A program made the position numbers and the translations under genes. Shown in pieces: positions 22,288 through 38,612 of a stretch of DNA of 64,000 nt. The notes beneath the pieces are model-generated. The model saw only the letters and a list, made by a program, of their open reading frames with translations. It searched no databases and was not told where the DNA came from. The stretch comes from Rhabditoides inermis (taxonomy: Eukaryota; Nematoda; Chromadorea; Rhabditida; Rhabditidae), in the NCBI GenBank assembly GCA_963966185.1, contig CAWZYM010000399.1, positions 175,001-239,000 of the forward strand, given 5' to 3'. Every line of letters begins with the position of its first letter. The stretch's first letter is position 1.

Positions 22288-25182
22288 TAGCATAACTTAC
22301 TGCCTCCTTGCGCAATTTGCATAAGTCGCGTCGTGAGCGCGGCGATCAATCACTCCTCGTCGCCTCGATCCGGATCCGCCCCATATGCCTTGTCCTGCGA
22401 CGGCGGTCGTAAGTCATATTTGCATGCGCTGTCTCAATGCGCGGACAACCTCCTCCCCCCTCCCTCCATTCACATCTCCTCATGTCTCGAACCTACTCCA
22501 AGGTACAAGAGACTCGCTCTCGCAAGGTGGATCGAACTGGTTCGCGCTGACTCATTCATTCGCGTTCGCTTATCGCGCAAAGTGGATCAGCCTTGGTTCG
22601 GCCCGCGGCGAGATGCAATCGTACTTCTTCTTGTGTCTCTTCACTCGCTACGCCGTCTCGATGCATCCGTGTTCTTGCAGCGCGCGGCGCGTCATTAACT
22701 GTGCGCGCCTCGCGTCACTGACCACTTGATTATACCGGTTCAAAGCGATCTAGTTCATGTTCATCACGCGCACAAAAAAGAGCGGCCGGAGGGCGAGCGA
22801 TGCTATCATCGACGCCTCGCGCGCGTGTGTATGCTCGATTGCGCGCGCCTCGTTTCATGATTGTAATTGGATTGCGCGATTAACCTCGTTTTCGTGACTC
22901 GCGCAGCACGGTCGTCATCGTCGCTCTCGCTTGGTGTGTTGGTTCGGCTCTCCCGTTCCCACCACCCCCGCTGGTTCCCACCGGTCACTTATCAGGCGTG
23001 CGCACCTGTGTCTCGCGCAGGTCCGCGAGTCTTTTGTACGCGCAGCCCGTAATTGCCTCGTCTAATTGTCCTAATGTCCCCCTCTCCTCCTCCTTCTATT
23101 TTGTCTCGTTCTCTCCATCCGCGACTAGGTCATATTATACACTCGGCTCGAAGATGACACTCTGGATTTCTCAGTTCTCCAAAAATTGTTGTTTCCTCGC
23201 GCTCTCAATTTTCGCATTTGTCCGCGCCACGCTGCGGTTGCTATTCACAGAATTCGCTTTCGCCGCTGACCGTGTTAGGTCATGCTATGCTATGCCTTTC
23301 CACTGGGTCAGGCCTCCCTCTTTTTGCGAGCCGGCTAGCGCAGTCATGCAAATCCCTTGATCCATGTTACATCGTCTCTCTCTCTCTCTCTCCTCTCTCT
23401 CCTCCCCCAATGACTGTAATCCGGCCGGATTGCAACTCTAGCCAGCCGAGCGGACACGCGGCTTTTGTAGATTGTTTGGTCCTTCTGCCAACCCCGACAC
23501 GTGTTCTAATCATGTTTGCGTTCTCTTTCTCGCGCGCGCTACCATATTCGGCCAGCCTCTTGACATCTGCGTATAATGAAGCGGCCCGCTACTCTCACAA
23601 CACTATGCGACAAAAGGGTGTCGAGTGTTTGCGGCACCCCGCTGGCATATATCACGCCGGCTACTGTTGACACCTCCGTGACCAACCAACTGGTCCACTC
23701 AATCAGAGTCTCGCTCTTCCCTTTCCTGTATGCACTAAATGGCACTCATTACACGCTGCTGCTCACCTGGTCTCGCCACTAATTGACACCCCCTTGCTAT
23801 GTCTCTCTCTATTTTCTCCCGGACACCTTTGCACTAGCCGCCCGCAATTACCACACTATCGCGAAGGACAATGCGCAGCGAATCCAGTGCCCGATCAAAA
23901 GACGATCAAATCCAGGGTCAAGTGAGTCAGCGCTGGCTGTGTTTCGGGGGGCGGGCGGAGAGGGCCCCTGCTATCTCTCCGCATCGCGACCTTTGTCGAA
24001 ATCTCATGCTTCTTTTTACTGTGCGCTCGAATTGATCGTCGTTTGTGCATGTGTGTGTCCACTACTGGCAATCTTAATGAGTGTGGGCGATTGTTGATGA
24101 GCGTCTAATCGCGGCCAACTACGGCGCGCGCTCTTCTTGCCATATGCGCGTGGTCATCCGAGAAGTGCGCTAATGAAGTGACCCTTGAACCCACCACGCC
24201 CCCATAGAGAGAAGGACACGCGTTGCATCATTTGAGTGCGGACCTCCGAGAGCCGGCTGCCTGCATTTGGCCAGGCACTCCCGATTCTTCAACGCCAATC
24301 ATTACTTTCTCGATTCCTCTCACGGCAACTTTGCAATCCCTCAATTCAAAGGGATTGCGCGAGAGAGAGAAAGAGAGAGGGAAGGGGGGAGAGAGAGGGA
24401 GGGAGAGAGGGAGAGAGAGTGCACTTGACTCTTCTGCCTTGATCCCTCGCGATTGCCCACCTCACAGCTGCATACTCCCCGCACGTGTCTCTTCTCTCTC
24501 TCTCTTTCTTCCTTTTGTGGCAGCCGGCAGAAGCTGTCACCTTACCCCCGTCTCCCTATTGTTCCATGTTTGTCCACATGCCGTGGGGCGTCCTGCTCCC
24601 TCCTCCGCCTCCCCTTTGACCCCTCTTCCTTATTTGCCTAACCTGGCTTGATCGCGAGCGCTCCATCTCCTCGTCTCCCTCTCCACGCATCGTCGCCTTT
24701 CGAGTGCTAATCTATTATGTGTGTCTGTGTGTTTCCTTCCAACCAACCACTGCATTGTTTACTGGCGAGTAGTTCTTCCATATTCGGACTGTGCCCGCCG
24801 TTCCCATGCTGAGGTGCGACCGCAATCGGTGCGGCGCGCGAAGTTTGCTCACGATTGCGCAAGACAGTGGGGGGAAGAGGATCGCGCCTCATCGCTTACT
24901 CGAGTATATACTTGTATGGGTCAGGGTCGGCGATCATAATTGTGTGTTCCACACCCACTCTCTCTCTCTATCTGCTGCCCGATACGCATCGAGCCAATGA
25001 TACAGATTCGCTTGATTCGAATCTCTCGTATCTCGGCCGAGGATCTCAGCTTGCGCCATTGTCCTCACTCGCGTCAGAAGCCCGAGGGACGCGCCCTCAT
25101 CATTATGCCATTTCCATTCCGAGATCGTGATCCTGTTCGTCGTTTCATTTTCGTGCCTATTCGCCCCCTTGCAGATCGCACG

Positions 25183-26323
25183 ATGATCTTACAATCAGCC
25201 GCGCCGCTTTTGTTGTCGCTTCTCACAGGTGAGTGTCGGCGATGCGTGCATAGGCACAAAGTATGCGAATTGTCTGTGCAATCTCGAAAAGACATCTCTC
25301 TCTCTTCTCGCCTCGGTTGCACACTCGGCCAATAGGACAACAAAATGTCATGAGCCGCGGCGGAAACGGCTGTAATGGGAAAACAAAAGAGCGTGAGGCG
25401 CGAGAGGAGAGGATACGGTATTGCAGTGGCCGTCGGTGTCGTCATACCCAACGTCAACTCGTACGACAAAGACTATGGCGTCTTCATCGGACGACTATTC
25501 AACCAGGGTGCGTATCACGTCTCCCCCTTCATTTGCATATTCGAATGTTGCAGAGAAGGGCATTTCCGGTCTCGCGTACCTCGTCAATGAAACGGCCATA
25601 CAGATTCGCAACTTCACATTCGACGGGGAGGTCCCCGGTAAGTAAAAAATTTCACGAACGCATGTGTTTTCACTATCAATCAAGAGTCACAATGTCGATG
25701 GGGGGAAACACCCAAAACGTTCGCGTGGGTTTGATAACAATTGACAGCACGTGTGTGCGGACTATTATCAGTCAGCGCCCGTCTAATCACTGTGGACTCC
25801 GTGCGCGACCTTTGACCGATTCGCTTGCAGACGTCCACTTTTGGCTGGACGAAAAAGACGCGCCGACGGTGGGCGGAGTGAAGATCCCCACGTTCGAGAG
25901 CGGGTACGTGTTTACGAGTCAAAGCACTGTGAGCAAAAATCAAAGCAACTGTCTGCCGCACTTTGTAATCACTCTTCTTGTCCTCACTCGTCTGGACACG
26001 GTATATTATTGTTCGTGATGCAAGAAAACAAGTTTTATGATTATGCTAATATGCTAATTATGCAGCATCACTCCGCTTGGAGCGTATGCCAACGCGGAAC
26101 GCGTGGTCCTCCTCCTCCCGAGTCTGCACAAGATCAAGAAGTTCCGCAGTCTCGCCCTCTACTCACTCTCGTCGGACGTGAGTCAAAGAGTGAAACACTT
26201 TCTCGGTTGCAATAATAAAATAAAACATTTTCAGACCTCCTACGCGGTTGTGCAGATCCCGTCCGACCTGGTCATTCCACGACCGCAGTTCCTGTCCTCG
26301 GAGCTCAAGGTGTGTGTCGCTCC

Positions 26324-26397
<74 letters not shown>

Positions 26398-28961
26398 GGA
26401 GGGAGAAAAAAGAGTCCTTCACTCAAACCACAGTAAATGAGGACTGGAGTGATCTGCTTGCAGGGCTCTCGCTACTCGCTCTCCTCCGGCCCCATCCTCG
26501 TCGTCGATCGACGCACCGTCAAAGTCTTTGGATTCATCTTCGACGCCGACAAGGCGCCTGGTGAGTGTTAACAGATCGTTTGCCAGACGCTTTTTAGAGC
26601 ACAGTGAGCATATGCCATCCGTGACATTTCACGTGTTGTTGTGCATTTTTGTGCAGCACTACTTTGCTACTATCAACTCTCGCTTTCAGATGGCTTCTTC
26701 TTCGCTGGTAAGGGCGGCAACGTCTCGCACGCCACGGGAATGAAGGTGCCGATCCGAGGACGCGACAAGGCCGACGAGTGAGCGCGATTTATTACGCCTA
26801 TTATTGTATCGCCCTTTTTACCGCAGCCAATTACCGCGCGCACCGTACGCGAGCTAATCCTAATCCTCTCTCGGCTGTCGTAAAATCAACTGCAGTCAAA
26901 ATGAGTTTTCATAGCAACAACTGACAACTTTCACAGTTAAATTAGAAGATAAAAAAGTGAACCCATACTCATGTCAGGATCACGTCCATGTCGGAGAAGT
27001 TCCGCGGCGGTCGGGACGTGGTGCTGGATCTGCCCGTGGACATTGCCGAGCTCGCCTGGCTCTCCGTCTACTGCTACAAGTTCCAGGTGGACTTTGGACA
27101 TGTCGACATCGCCGACCTCGACGACACCCTCCCGCCCTACGTGCCCGTGCAGAAGCGGGTGAGTTATAACACTTATAAATAACAGTTTTATTCATATGCA
27201 TTTGTGATGAAAAGGAATAGAAGGAAATGCAATACGATGATCAGGCGGCACAGTAGCCCCCGTCGTCGGTCATTTAAAAATGTAAATGTGGCAATTATCG
27301 ATCTATATAGCAGTTATATAAATCTGGAAGCTGTTTGTTTCAGTTTGACGAGCTCGACTCTGGCGTGGAGGGGTGGACGATCACGTCTCTGCTCGGCACC
27401 GGCAACCGGAGGAACTTCACCTTCCAGCTCGGACCGCCCGCCGGCAAGAAGGGATGGATGGTGCGTGCGCATATTCTATTTTAGAGTATTGAGTTTTCAA
27501 CTCCTTTTTTCCAGCACATGGCGCACTCTCGGCCGGCCAAGTATGTGTGGTATGTGAACGGACATATGGCCGATCTCTACCTCAAGCGCGGCGTCACCTA
27601 CAACTTTATGTGAGTGTAAACAAGTAAACAAACAATTAAACAACCACGAGATTCAGCGTGGAGGGTGGAAACGACGAGTCTTCCTACCACCTGTACAACC
27701 CTCTCTACATCTCGGATGATCAGTTCGGCGGATATGGAAAGCTATCGGAGGATGAGCGAGCGGTTAGTAAACCAGTAAACTTGAAAACAGCTACAACTCT
27801 AACAAACAAACAACCTTTTTGCCAGCCGCATTGTAACACCAGCGTTCCGCCGTTCATTCTTTGGTCCTGCGCGCCGATCGGAAACTAGCGAGGGATATTC
27901 GGTGATGAATTGATCCGGAACCCACTCCCCTCCTTTCTCTCTAATTTATGTGAAAAACGGCGCAGCGAGTGAGAGAAAGAACATGTGTTTTGGATTGTTA
28001 CTACTTTTAGTTGATTTATGATTGAGTAACGCACCGCCAAAACTATGTAACTATACAAATACAATTGAAATAGTTTCAAGTGTGTATTTTCAGAACGTGA
28101 AGATCTTTGCTGGCGATGCTGTCAAGTCTGCGGGCCGGCTATGCGCATGGAACAGCGACCTCACCAACGAACAAGCTGATCAGGTAAACTTACCTTACTT
28201 TTGTACATATTCGAATTCCACGTTCAGCTCGAGTCGTTCATTGACTACCGCAAGTCGCTGAGTCTCAAGTGCGAAGCGGAGAGCTCGCCTGCCACATTCC
28301 AGTTCACCCCCACTTCTGACACGCCAGATGAGCTGTATTACCAGGTTAGACCATTTCGAAAATTATACGCGTGCAAATGTCGTGGTGTGGCTTTTGTGAG
28401 CGCCACAGACCGGAAGCGGCGCCAAAGCGGCTGTATGTGTGTATGACCGCCACACAAGTGACATTAGCTTGTGTGTGTGTGTGTTTCTTCCCGGAAAGAC
28501 ATGAGATTCACATACGTACGGGCATAGGCGCGGAATTTATATAGCCGTAATTCGATTCCAATAATACTCGGAGCTCTAGCACTCACTCACATTAGGCACG
28601 TTGATGCGATAGTGCATTGCATGATGAAAACGAAGCGCCTATCAATCACCATGTTGAGTGGTTCCGGTAGTACAATGTGATATTCGTAGCTACTCGTCAT
28701 TCTGAGTAAAGCAGGCTTACAGTACACCCATAGTGCCCATAGTGTCTTATTAACAGTATACTCAAAACACCATTTCAGAGCTACACCAACTACAACATGG
28801 GCTACAAGGTGCACATCGTGGATGAGCTGCCGAATCTGCCGGACATTGTGGAGGCGCCGTTCGAGTGGCAGGCGTACCAGCAGAGCCAGTCGCGTCTCAC
28901 CGCTAGCGGCGCGTGCTCTGCCACAGCCGTCGTCGCCGCCCTCCTACCCCTGCTCCTCTGA
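25183..28961 (+). CDS. Skeletor-like protein: signal peptide, two DM13 domains, DOMON domain, probable GPI tail
   Basis: About 514 residues in fifteen in-phase exons: 25183-25228, 25427-25507, 25554-25637, 25831-25903, 26066-26177, 26235-26309, 26464-26560, 26690-26777, 26978-27158, 27344-27460, 27515-27609, 27657-27762, 28094-28183, 28228-28344, 28779-28961. Signal MILQSAAPLLLSLLT. DM13-1 has GISGLAYLVNETAIQIRNF and DVHFWLDEK; DM13-2 has GPILVVDRRTVKVFGFIFDA. The DOMON-type part has KYVWYVNGHMADLYLKRGVTY, VEGGNDESS, PLYISDDQFGGYGKL and DTPDELYYQSYTNYNMGYKV, closely resembling Drosophila Skeletor. The hydrophobic C-terminus (AVVAALLPLLL) fits a GPI-attachment signal. Domain knowledge suggests an extracellular or cuticular redox/matrix role, not proven here. 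Confidence 0.9.
26328..26393 (+). repeat. GA microsatellite in Skeletor-like intron 6
   Basis: About 30 GA units, starting some 18 bases downstream of the 5' splice site at 26309/26310. Confidence 0.9.
27826..27888 (+). other. Possible alternative terminal exon of the Skeletor-like gene
   Basis: Follows TTTTTGCCAG. Phase matches exon 12 (ends phase 0 at 27762) and reads PHCNTSVPPFILWSCAPIGN then stop. Use would truncate the DOMON region and drop the GPI tail. No RNA evidence, and a 20-residue frame can arise by chance. Confidence 0.3.
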
Positions 28962-29954
28962 TCTCTCTCAGTCATCCCCACCGCAGTGTCCCAGCATTTC
29001 CAATCACCCCCTCCCCCACTATACGTGTCGTGTCATGTCGCTTTCAGTTTCGCTCCTGCTGCATAAATATTATCTTATTGCGCGTCTCTCGGTCCCGGGT
29101 ATTGGCAGTGTGCTCTTGGAAGAAAGCGATACTTCATAATAGGGCTGCGCTCACACTCTCTCGCTCTTTCCGCGGTCTCATTGCTCCTCAATATAGAGTG
29201 CAATTATGAATACCGCGCTAGCCCCCCTTTCTCTCCGGGATCCAGCAAAAAGCGCGGCGGTCCTCACTCTCTCTCTCTCTCTCTCTCTCGCCCCAGCTTC
29301 CCTGATTAGTAATGAATCGCGACTACGGTAACCTGGCATCGCGTGTATAGCGCATTGCGTGCCTCTGTCTCGCTCCATGCCAAATGCGGGCCCTCGTTGT
29401 TAATAATCGCGGGCCGCTGAGTCTCCTCGCCGCCGGCTACCGTATGCCACGCACACGCATTAGCATATGAATAATATCCGTGAGTATGATGTGAAAACAC
29501 AGGCAGCCACAAGATATCGCTCTCCATCATTTCAGATTTGTATATTTAAAAAGAATAGTTATGACAAACAGGAATCACATGTAGCAGTTTCGTTGGATGG
29601 GGGTGGTGAGATGGTGTGTACAAAAGCGGAAACGAGGGAAGAAATGCGTAGAGTTAGGGGTGAGGGGGACGATTGGTGTAGGGATACACAGTCAAATAAT
29701 ATTACTCGATACGAGAGATATGAAATGAGAGAGAAAAGAGACGAGAGAGAAAACGGGACAACGCGTTTGTGTGTAGTGTGTGATGTGTGTAAATAATAAA
29801 CAATATAAATAGACACACACATGGGAATAGGTTAGAAGAAAGCAGGGGCCGCTCTCGCGGGTGCAACAAAAACTCAACGATTCGTTTGGGGAGGGGCTGT
29901 GACTAGGTGGTATATAGGTGTGGACGCGGTCCGACCGGTCGGCTCCGCGTTCTC
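28962..29954. other. Spacer between converging genes
   Basis: 3' UTR and spacer between the Skeletor-like gene and the SoxD gene. Contains a CT tract (29265-29290). No coding exon supported. Confidence 0.5.
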
Positions 29955-32820
<2,866 letters not shown>

Positions 32821-34723
32821 GCTGCAATGAGGCGCGACTCCTGATAGCTCCATTCAAGTCACGAGGGAGGGATAGAGACAGAGACACAAGACCACACACG
32901 CCCCCTACCGTACCACCTATATTGAGCCTTCCAGCAGGTCTCATCTATAATGCGCTCAGTGTCTCTCTCGCTTGTGACAGATGCCCCCTCTCTCTATGCC
33001 TCCTGCCACACCGGATGTCGATTATGATGTCGTGTCTTCGAGGCGAGAGAATCGCTAAGGTGCTAAATGGCACGCAATATCCACCTATACGGCCCCAGCA
33101 CCACTCACACACTCACACACACACGCGCATACTAGCCTATATGCTTCCGATCCGAGAAACCCACCTTCGATCTGTTACAATGGCACAATGTGAGCAATCG
33201 GTGTGGTATCCCACTCGCTAGTCTCTCTCGCTTTTTTTTGTTAATCGAGGCACAAGTCAGCAGCGAGTCTCTCCGGAAAATGAGAGAGAGACTATGTGTG
33301 TGTGTGAGAAGTGTAAATGTTGTTGAGTGGTGTAAAAAGCAGGGCCAGGCAAGTGGCTCGCTGCCGACGGGCAAAGTCAGGAGTCGATCGCGCAATCGCG
33401 GAGGAGAGTTTCATTTCATATCCACGATATTAGAGACGAGTCACAATGCTAATTGGAGCTGGCCTCTCTCTCTCTCCCGGGCGAAATCGAATCTCTTTTG
33501 ACACAGCGCGAGATGAGAGAGAGACGAGAGATAGTGCTAATAAGCGGAATCCCTCCTTCACACTCCTGAAATCTGAGCGCCTCTTACGCTGCTGCCCCGT
33601 CCCGTTACGCTGCAATCGGCGCGCGACAAAGGAGTGTGATGAAACAGAGAAGAGAGCGAGAAAAGGAGAGAGAGAGAGAGACAAGGGCAAATCACCTACC
33701 ACTAGCGGTGCGCGCGTCCGGAATAGAAAGTGGCCGGCTGGATCCGGAGAAGCGGCGGCGGCGGCGGCCAGAGAAAGATGCACCTATCGCGCGGCGGTAT
33801 CCAGTTCATTCTGCCATTCGCCACATACCCATCCCCTCATAATGCAATCACAGCAGCACAACCTTCCCCCCCCTCTCCTACAGCACACCCTCCGAACACT
33901 GCCCCCGGCGGTGGCGATTATTGAACGCCATGCAGACACATGAATCGCCATGCACATACACACACACACACAAGCATTTCGTGTCTCATCCCGATGTGCT
34001 AGGGCCGTCCTCTCCCTTCTCTGCGTTCCCATTATTGCCTAATAACACATTCAATAAGAGAGGGGGGCGCGGGGTGAGAGAGAGAGGAGGGATAGAGCGG
34101 CGGCGGCTCAACTTACGCAACTAATTGGTGGGCGCATCAAACTGTCAGTCGCCCGGAACTGACTGACAGCCGGAGGCTCTTCTCTCCCTCTATTCACCCC
34201 GCCCCGAAAGCCTTTATCGCCCCGAGGATAGGGGGGCGCGCGCCGCCGAGTCTCAATAGACTACGGTAGCAGGGGGAGAAGAGAGAGAGGGGGGATACAA
34301 TGCTCGGCGATCCATATCCGAGAGAGCAGCGGCCATTCAACGCCGCGGGGGCACATACTCTCCCTCTCTTTCTCTACTCATCATCGCTTTCGCCCGTATG
34401 TGTGATAATGCTTATAGGGGGGGGGGGTCGGAAAACGGGTGTTGCCATCGGTTGTCCGGTCGCGGGCGATCGGCGCGCGCCCGCAAAAACGACCGGCTTT
34501 TCACTATCGCTGATCTCTGCGGAATAGCAGAGGCTGCCGCCCGCGCGCCGCCGCCGCTGCCGACGGGTGTCCGGCAGAAAACTGAATAGTGTCCAGTCAT
34601 GTTGACATCGGTTTTTTTGCGGGCACGTTCATTCTTCCTACTGTCCACTCTCTGCGCGTGTATTTGCCTGGCAAACTGGTCGTGTGCATCCCCCCTTCCA
34701 TCCTGGCTAGACATTACTCTTAG

Positions 34724-34803
<80 letters not shown>

Positions 34804-35457
34804 CGCACCACACACACACCGGTGAAAACTCAATTGTGCCTAGGGTCGGGGGATAAGAGAGTGGAGGGGGGAATGGATGGAGAAATCCCCTTCGTCCGGA
34901 ACAATCTAATCATAGGCAGGCTTTGATGGGGAGTGACAAAGCCTCTTCTCTCTCTCTAGAGGTGAAGGGCCGAGTGACTTCTCTTCCCTCTCTCTCTCTC
35001 TCTCTCTGCCTGAGAAAGGCGCGACAAGACGGAGGGAGAGGCTCATTAATGCAGCCACTCAACACAGCAATATCAAAGGCACCCTCTCTTTCTTTTCTCC
35101 CTCTTTCTCAGATAACACAAGAAGCAAGCAAGTGATGAGACACGCCGTTCTCCTTCCGTTCACATGAGCACAATATCATTTATTGCTTCACCTCATCCGC
35201 CCGCCCCGCGTACAATAGGCAATCAGCAGGCCATTTCAGCAAATAGACATACCTACAATGAGAAAAACGCGGCCGGCGGCGGCAAAGCCGGCCGATAAAG
35301 AAGCGCGTTCCGCAACAATACAATACACCTATACACGGGTAATCATCGAAGGCAGTTGACATGAGGGGACAGCACTAGAATCACACACGTACGCGGAAAG
35401 AGAGAGAGGGGATCTGACAGCTGAGCTAGGGACCATTCTATGATAGTTAGGGGCCAC
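32821..35457. other. Spacer upstream of the SoxD gene
   Basis: GC-rich with many CT/GA tracts, notably 34729-34800. Holds one possible 5' exon (33700-33783). Otherwise no coding exon supported; likely SoxD promoter DNA and the 3' flank of the amidinotransferase-fold gene. Confidence 0.45.
33700..33783 (-). other. Possible alternative 5' exon of the SoxD gene
   Basis: Open frame MHLSLAAAAAASPDPAGHFL onward to RTRAPLV, ending at a GTAGGTGAT donor in phase 0. It could join the exon at 32573 (ATG, phase 0) and skip the 32820 exon. No conservation evidence available. Confidence 0.25.
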
Positions 35458-35834
35458 TCAGGGGATGTGGAGGGTGCAGCACTTGGCCGAGCCGCCGGCC
35501 TTGATGAACTCGCTCATGTCAACGAAGCGCGCGGTGAATCCGGCGGCCGCCAGCTTCTCGGCGGTCCTGAAATGGGCATTGGTCTTCTGTCTAGAACCAC
35601 AATGCCTCTGTTCAGACCACCAGACAGGAGATCAGATCGAGGACGAACAACGCAATACGCACCTCTCGTTTCCCTTGTGCATCACGACGTTCTTTCCAAC
35701 GACGACCGCGTTGCACGCAAAGTTTTCCGCGTCCTGGTCGCACACCTGAAAATGAAAACCTCTCGCCATTTCTCTCTCTCGGTCTCTCTGTCTCTTTCTC
35801 TCTCTCTTTCTCTTTCTCTCGCTCTCTCCCTCTT

Positions 35835-35879
<45 letters not shown>

Positions 35880-37721
35880 CCATGATCTCACCTCAATCAG
35901 CTTCGTCCTCGACTTGATCTCCTGTCCGGCGGTCTGATCGAAGGCCTTGGGGTTCCAGATAGCCAGCTCTTCGTTGAGAGTGCAGTAGGCCGTGTCCAGA
36001 TGGTAGTACCTGCACATCATACATTTACTGTAGCCTAGACTTCTCTTCTCCAGACAAACATTGTGCTTTGATGAATGCGTTAGATTGTGCGCCTTTCTCT
36101 TCTGTTGTCTTGCCCGGGCGGCTGTTTCCTGACGTTGCACTTGCGCTTTTGTCGCCCCGCGCCTCAGGCTAATTTCCCTATAGCCTGAGGGAAGAAGAGA
36201 CGCCCTTCTCTCACCCTCCCCGCTCTCTCGCACGTTGCACCTTTTGGTAATTGCATTGTCCTGCTTCATTAGAATCGCAGAGTGAGCGGCGAGTGTTGCG
36301 AAGGTTTGCGCCTCTCGTTCTCTCTCACCTCCCTCCTCTCTCTCACCTAGCCGCGCTCATTACGCACTGATTTAGGAATCAGAAAGGGTGAGAGAGGGGG
36401 GGGGGGAAGAAACAAGAAAGAAATGCACGGCGTGCAAGGAAGATGGCCGCACAAAGGGACCAGAGTGGTAGGCGTTTTGACGACGTGCAGAATACGCATA
36501 CACACCTCTGATCGACGAGCTTTAGTGCAACAGCGTCCCACTTTGTTCCGTCAGCGAGTGCCGACTTCATCCTAAAAGTGTTGTCGTTAGTACGAAGAGA
36601 GCTCATCGGTCTCCTCTCGCTTTTGCAGACAGTCTCGAGAAAAAGAGAGTGTATTGAATAGAATAGGGAACGCTTGAGAGGAGACGCGAGTCGTCGAACA
36701 ATGACAGCACAAGACTGCATACCTAGGCACGATTCCGGTGTCAGTGCGGGGTCCAACTCCAACGAAGAGAGTGTTCAGGTTCTCGCCCGCCCACAGCGCG
36801 TCACCAGCTCCTGAAAGCATTGTTTTAAAGTTTCATGAGACTATCTAATAAGTTTGAGCTATCTAACGGCAAAAATTTCAGAGACTAGATACACAAAAGG
36901 GAACATTTCAGTGAGACTACTGCTCACAAAACTGACCCTCAAAGAAGGCGGTGGGATCGTAGTGGCACTGGTAGCCGGCCTTGAGCAGTGCCTGTGAGTA
37001 CATGAACGACTCGCCCTGCCGCGCCGCGTGCGCAAAGTGCGCAATGTACGCCTTGCTGCCTGGAATAATTTTTTTACATTACAATTCATATTGTTGTGAT
37101 TTCAAAGTCATCTGCTACTATAACGATTCCGTATAAATCTTTCGAAACACGTGGTTTGGTCGTGTTTCGAAGGCGTTTCGAAGTCAGTATCGAAGGGAGT
37201 TTCGAAGATACATACCACACTTTCAACAATTCTCTTTGTTCTCTGGTTTCTCTAGTTTTCATACCTCTGAAGACGGCCGCGTTCGCCACGAAGACAATGT
37301 CGGGCAGATCGGGCGCGTCCTGAATAGAGAATAGAACACCCATCCCACCTTTTCACAATTTCAACTCTTTCTCTCTTCAAAAGGATCTCCCCTTTTGTGG
37401 ATGTATATGCAACGGTGCTAAGTGCGCGAATCGGATTGTGTGAGAAAGAGGAGGGGGAGGGGGGAGGGGGAGGTAGAAAGGACTCTCGACCGCGAATTGA
37501 AGAGCAGGAGAATAGCAGTCAAGTGACGGCGGGTAAGCGAGTGAGAGACACGCGCCTAGACAATCGGAAGGGCGATGAACGTTTCGAGGATTTCATCCGA
37601 AGCAAAGGGATAGATCAACTTGACTATGTAGGGACTGTCATAGGTTGAGGAGCATGGAAAGAGATAGAGACACATATATTATAGAAAAAAAGAAAAGAGG
37701 AAGAGAGAGCGAGAGCGAGAA

Positions 37722-37775
<54 letters not shown>

Positions 37776-38257
37776 CGATCACCTGCGACTCCATGACGTG
37801 CACATCCGCGCCGCACTGCTCGAGTGTGGTCTTGAGGTCGATCCACTGCTGCTGTGCGCGCGGCTTGTCCACCTTCTTTGAAACATCCATCCACGGGTTG
37901 ATCGAGTACGTCACCTGGACAACACATACTGTAAGACTTTGTAATACTACATATTGCCGAACGAAAAGTGTTCGCAATCGGTCCTTTCGGATAGTCTCGA
38001 TAAAACTTTTTTTTGATCGGAAATCATTTTTTTTTCAATGCGGTCTTCGGCGACCGAAGGCAATACTAGTTAAATTGTAGTTATCTAACTTTTGTACGTT
38101 TCATGATCATGATTACTACATCACACATCGAGATATACCGTAACGCCTGGACTTCCGTACTCACATCGAAATGGGTGGGCCGGCACATGAGGATCTTCTT
38201 GACAGCCGGCTGAGTCTGCTTTGCCGCCTTGACAGCTGATGACGTCACGGCCTGCAT
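35458..38257 (-). CDS. Amidinotransferase-fold (guanidino-modifying) hydrolase, arginine-deiminase/DDAH superfamily
   Basis: About 289 residues, nine in-phase exons: 38257-38165, 37914-37783, 37319-37265, 37059-36937, 36810-36723, 36571-36506, 36009-35892, 35745-35663, 35566-35458. Conserved blocks are ILMCRPTHFDVTYSINPWMD, LPDIVFVANAAVFRG, YYHLDTAYCTLN and GGSAKCCTLHI. The family mechanism uses a catalytic Cys near the C-terminus and a His-Asp pair. KCCTL supplies the Cys and YHLDT the His and Asp, so it looks catalytically intact. The sequence resembles bacterial and fungal arginine dihydrolase/citrulline-hydrolase relatives more than classical DDAH. The substrate is an arginine- or citrulline-like guanidine by inference. 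Cytosolic (no signal peptide). ATG lies four bases after a TTTTAG acceptor, consistent with a trans-spliced or 5' UTR-spliced start. Confidence 0.82.
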
Positions 38258-38612
38258 GATCCTAAAATATATATATTGGCAAATTGTAAATACCGCCATA
38301 TAGCGAGATTTCCACAATAAAAAAATAGGTGCGCCACGACGTTTCTGACATACGAAATGCGAAGCGGTACATGAACGGTGGATAAATGCTGGTGCAGACA
38401 GTACCAAGAAGTTTCGGTTGCGTCGTTTATATACAATATACAAGCAGAGATTTGATGAATTGCTTCACCCGAGAAGAACCCGATTCGCATAAAAAAATGT
38501 AGTGCGTTAGACGACCAATAATCGAGAAAAGCTATCACTCGCAATCTCGTGTTTTCTTTTGAAGGACGCTGTAACGGTCGAGATAATCGCGAACGCAGCT
38601 CAACGAATCAAA

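Larger units (their letters stand above)
20990..25182. other. GC-rich non-coding region upstream of the Skeletor-like gene
   Basis: About 4.2 kb with no exon I can support. Rich in CpG, CT and CGCGC words from 21.4 kb on. Contains a C run (about 21550-21563), a run of 20 G (21840-21859), a 26-bp perfect palindrome (22262-22287), CT tracts (23370-23400) and GA tracts (24360-24420). The composition resembles the spacer at 53.4-56.8 kb. It probably carries control elements for the gene starting at 25183. Confidence 0.45.

Noticed and set aside
26328..26393. Open frames of Arg-Glu or Leu-Ser repeats across GA/CT tracts (here and at 30821, 31050, 34729, 35790, 37700, 44460, 45000, 58235)
   Set aside because: Artifacts of dinucleotide repeats, open in all frames and not conserved protein.
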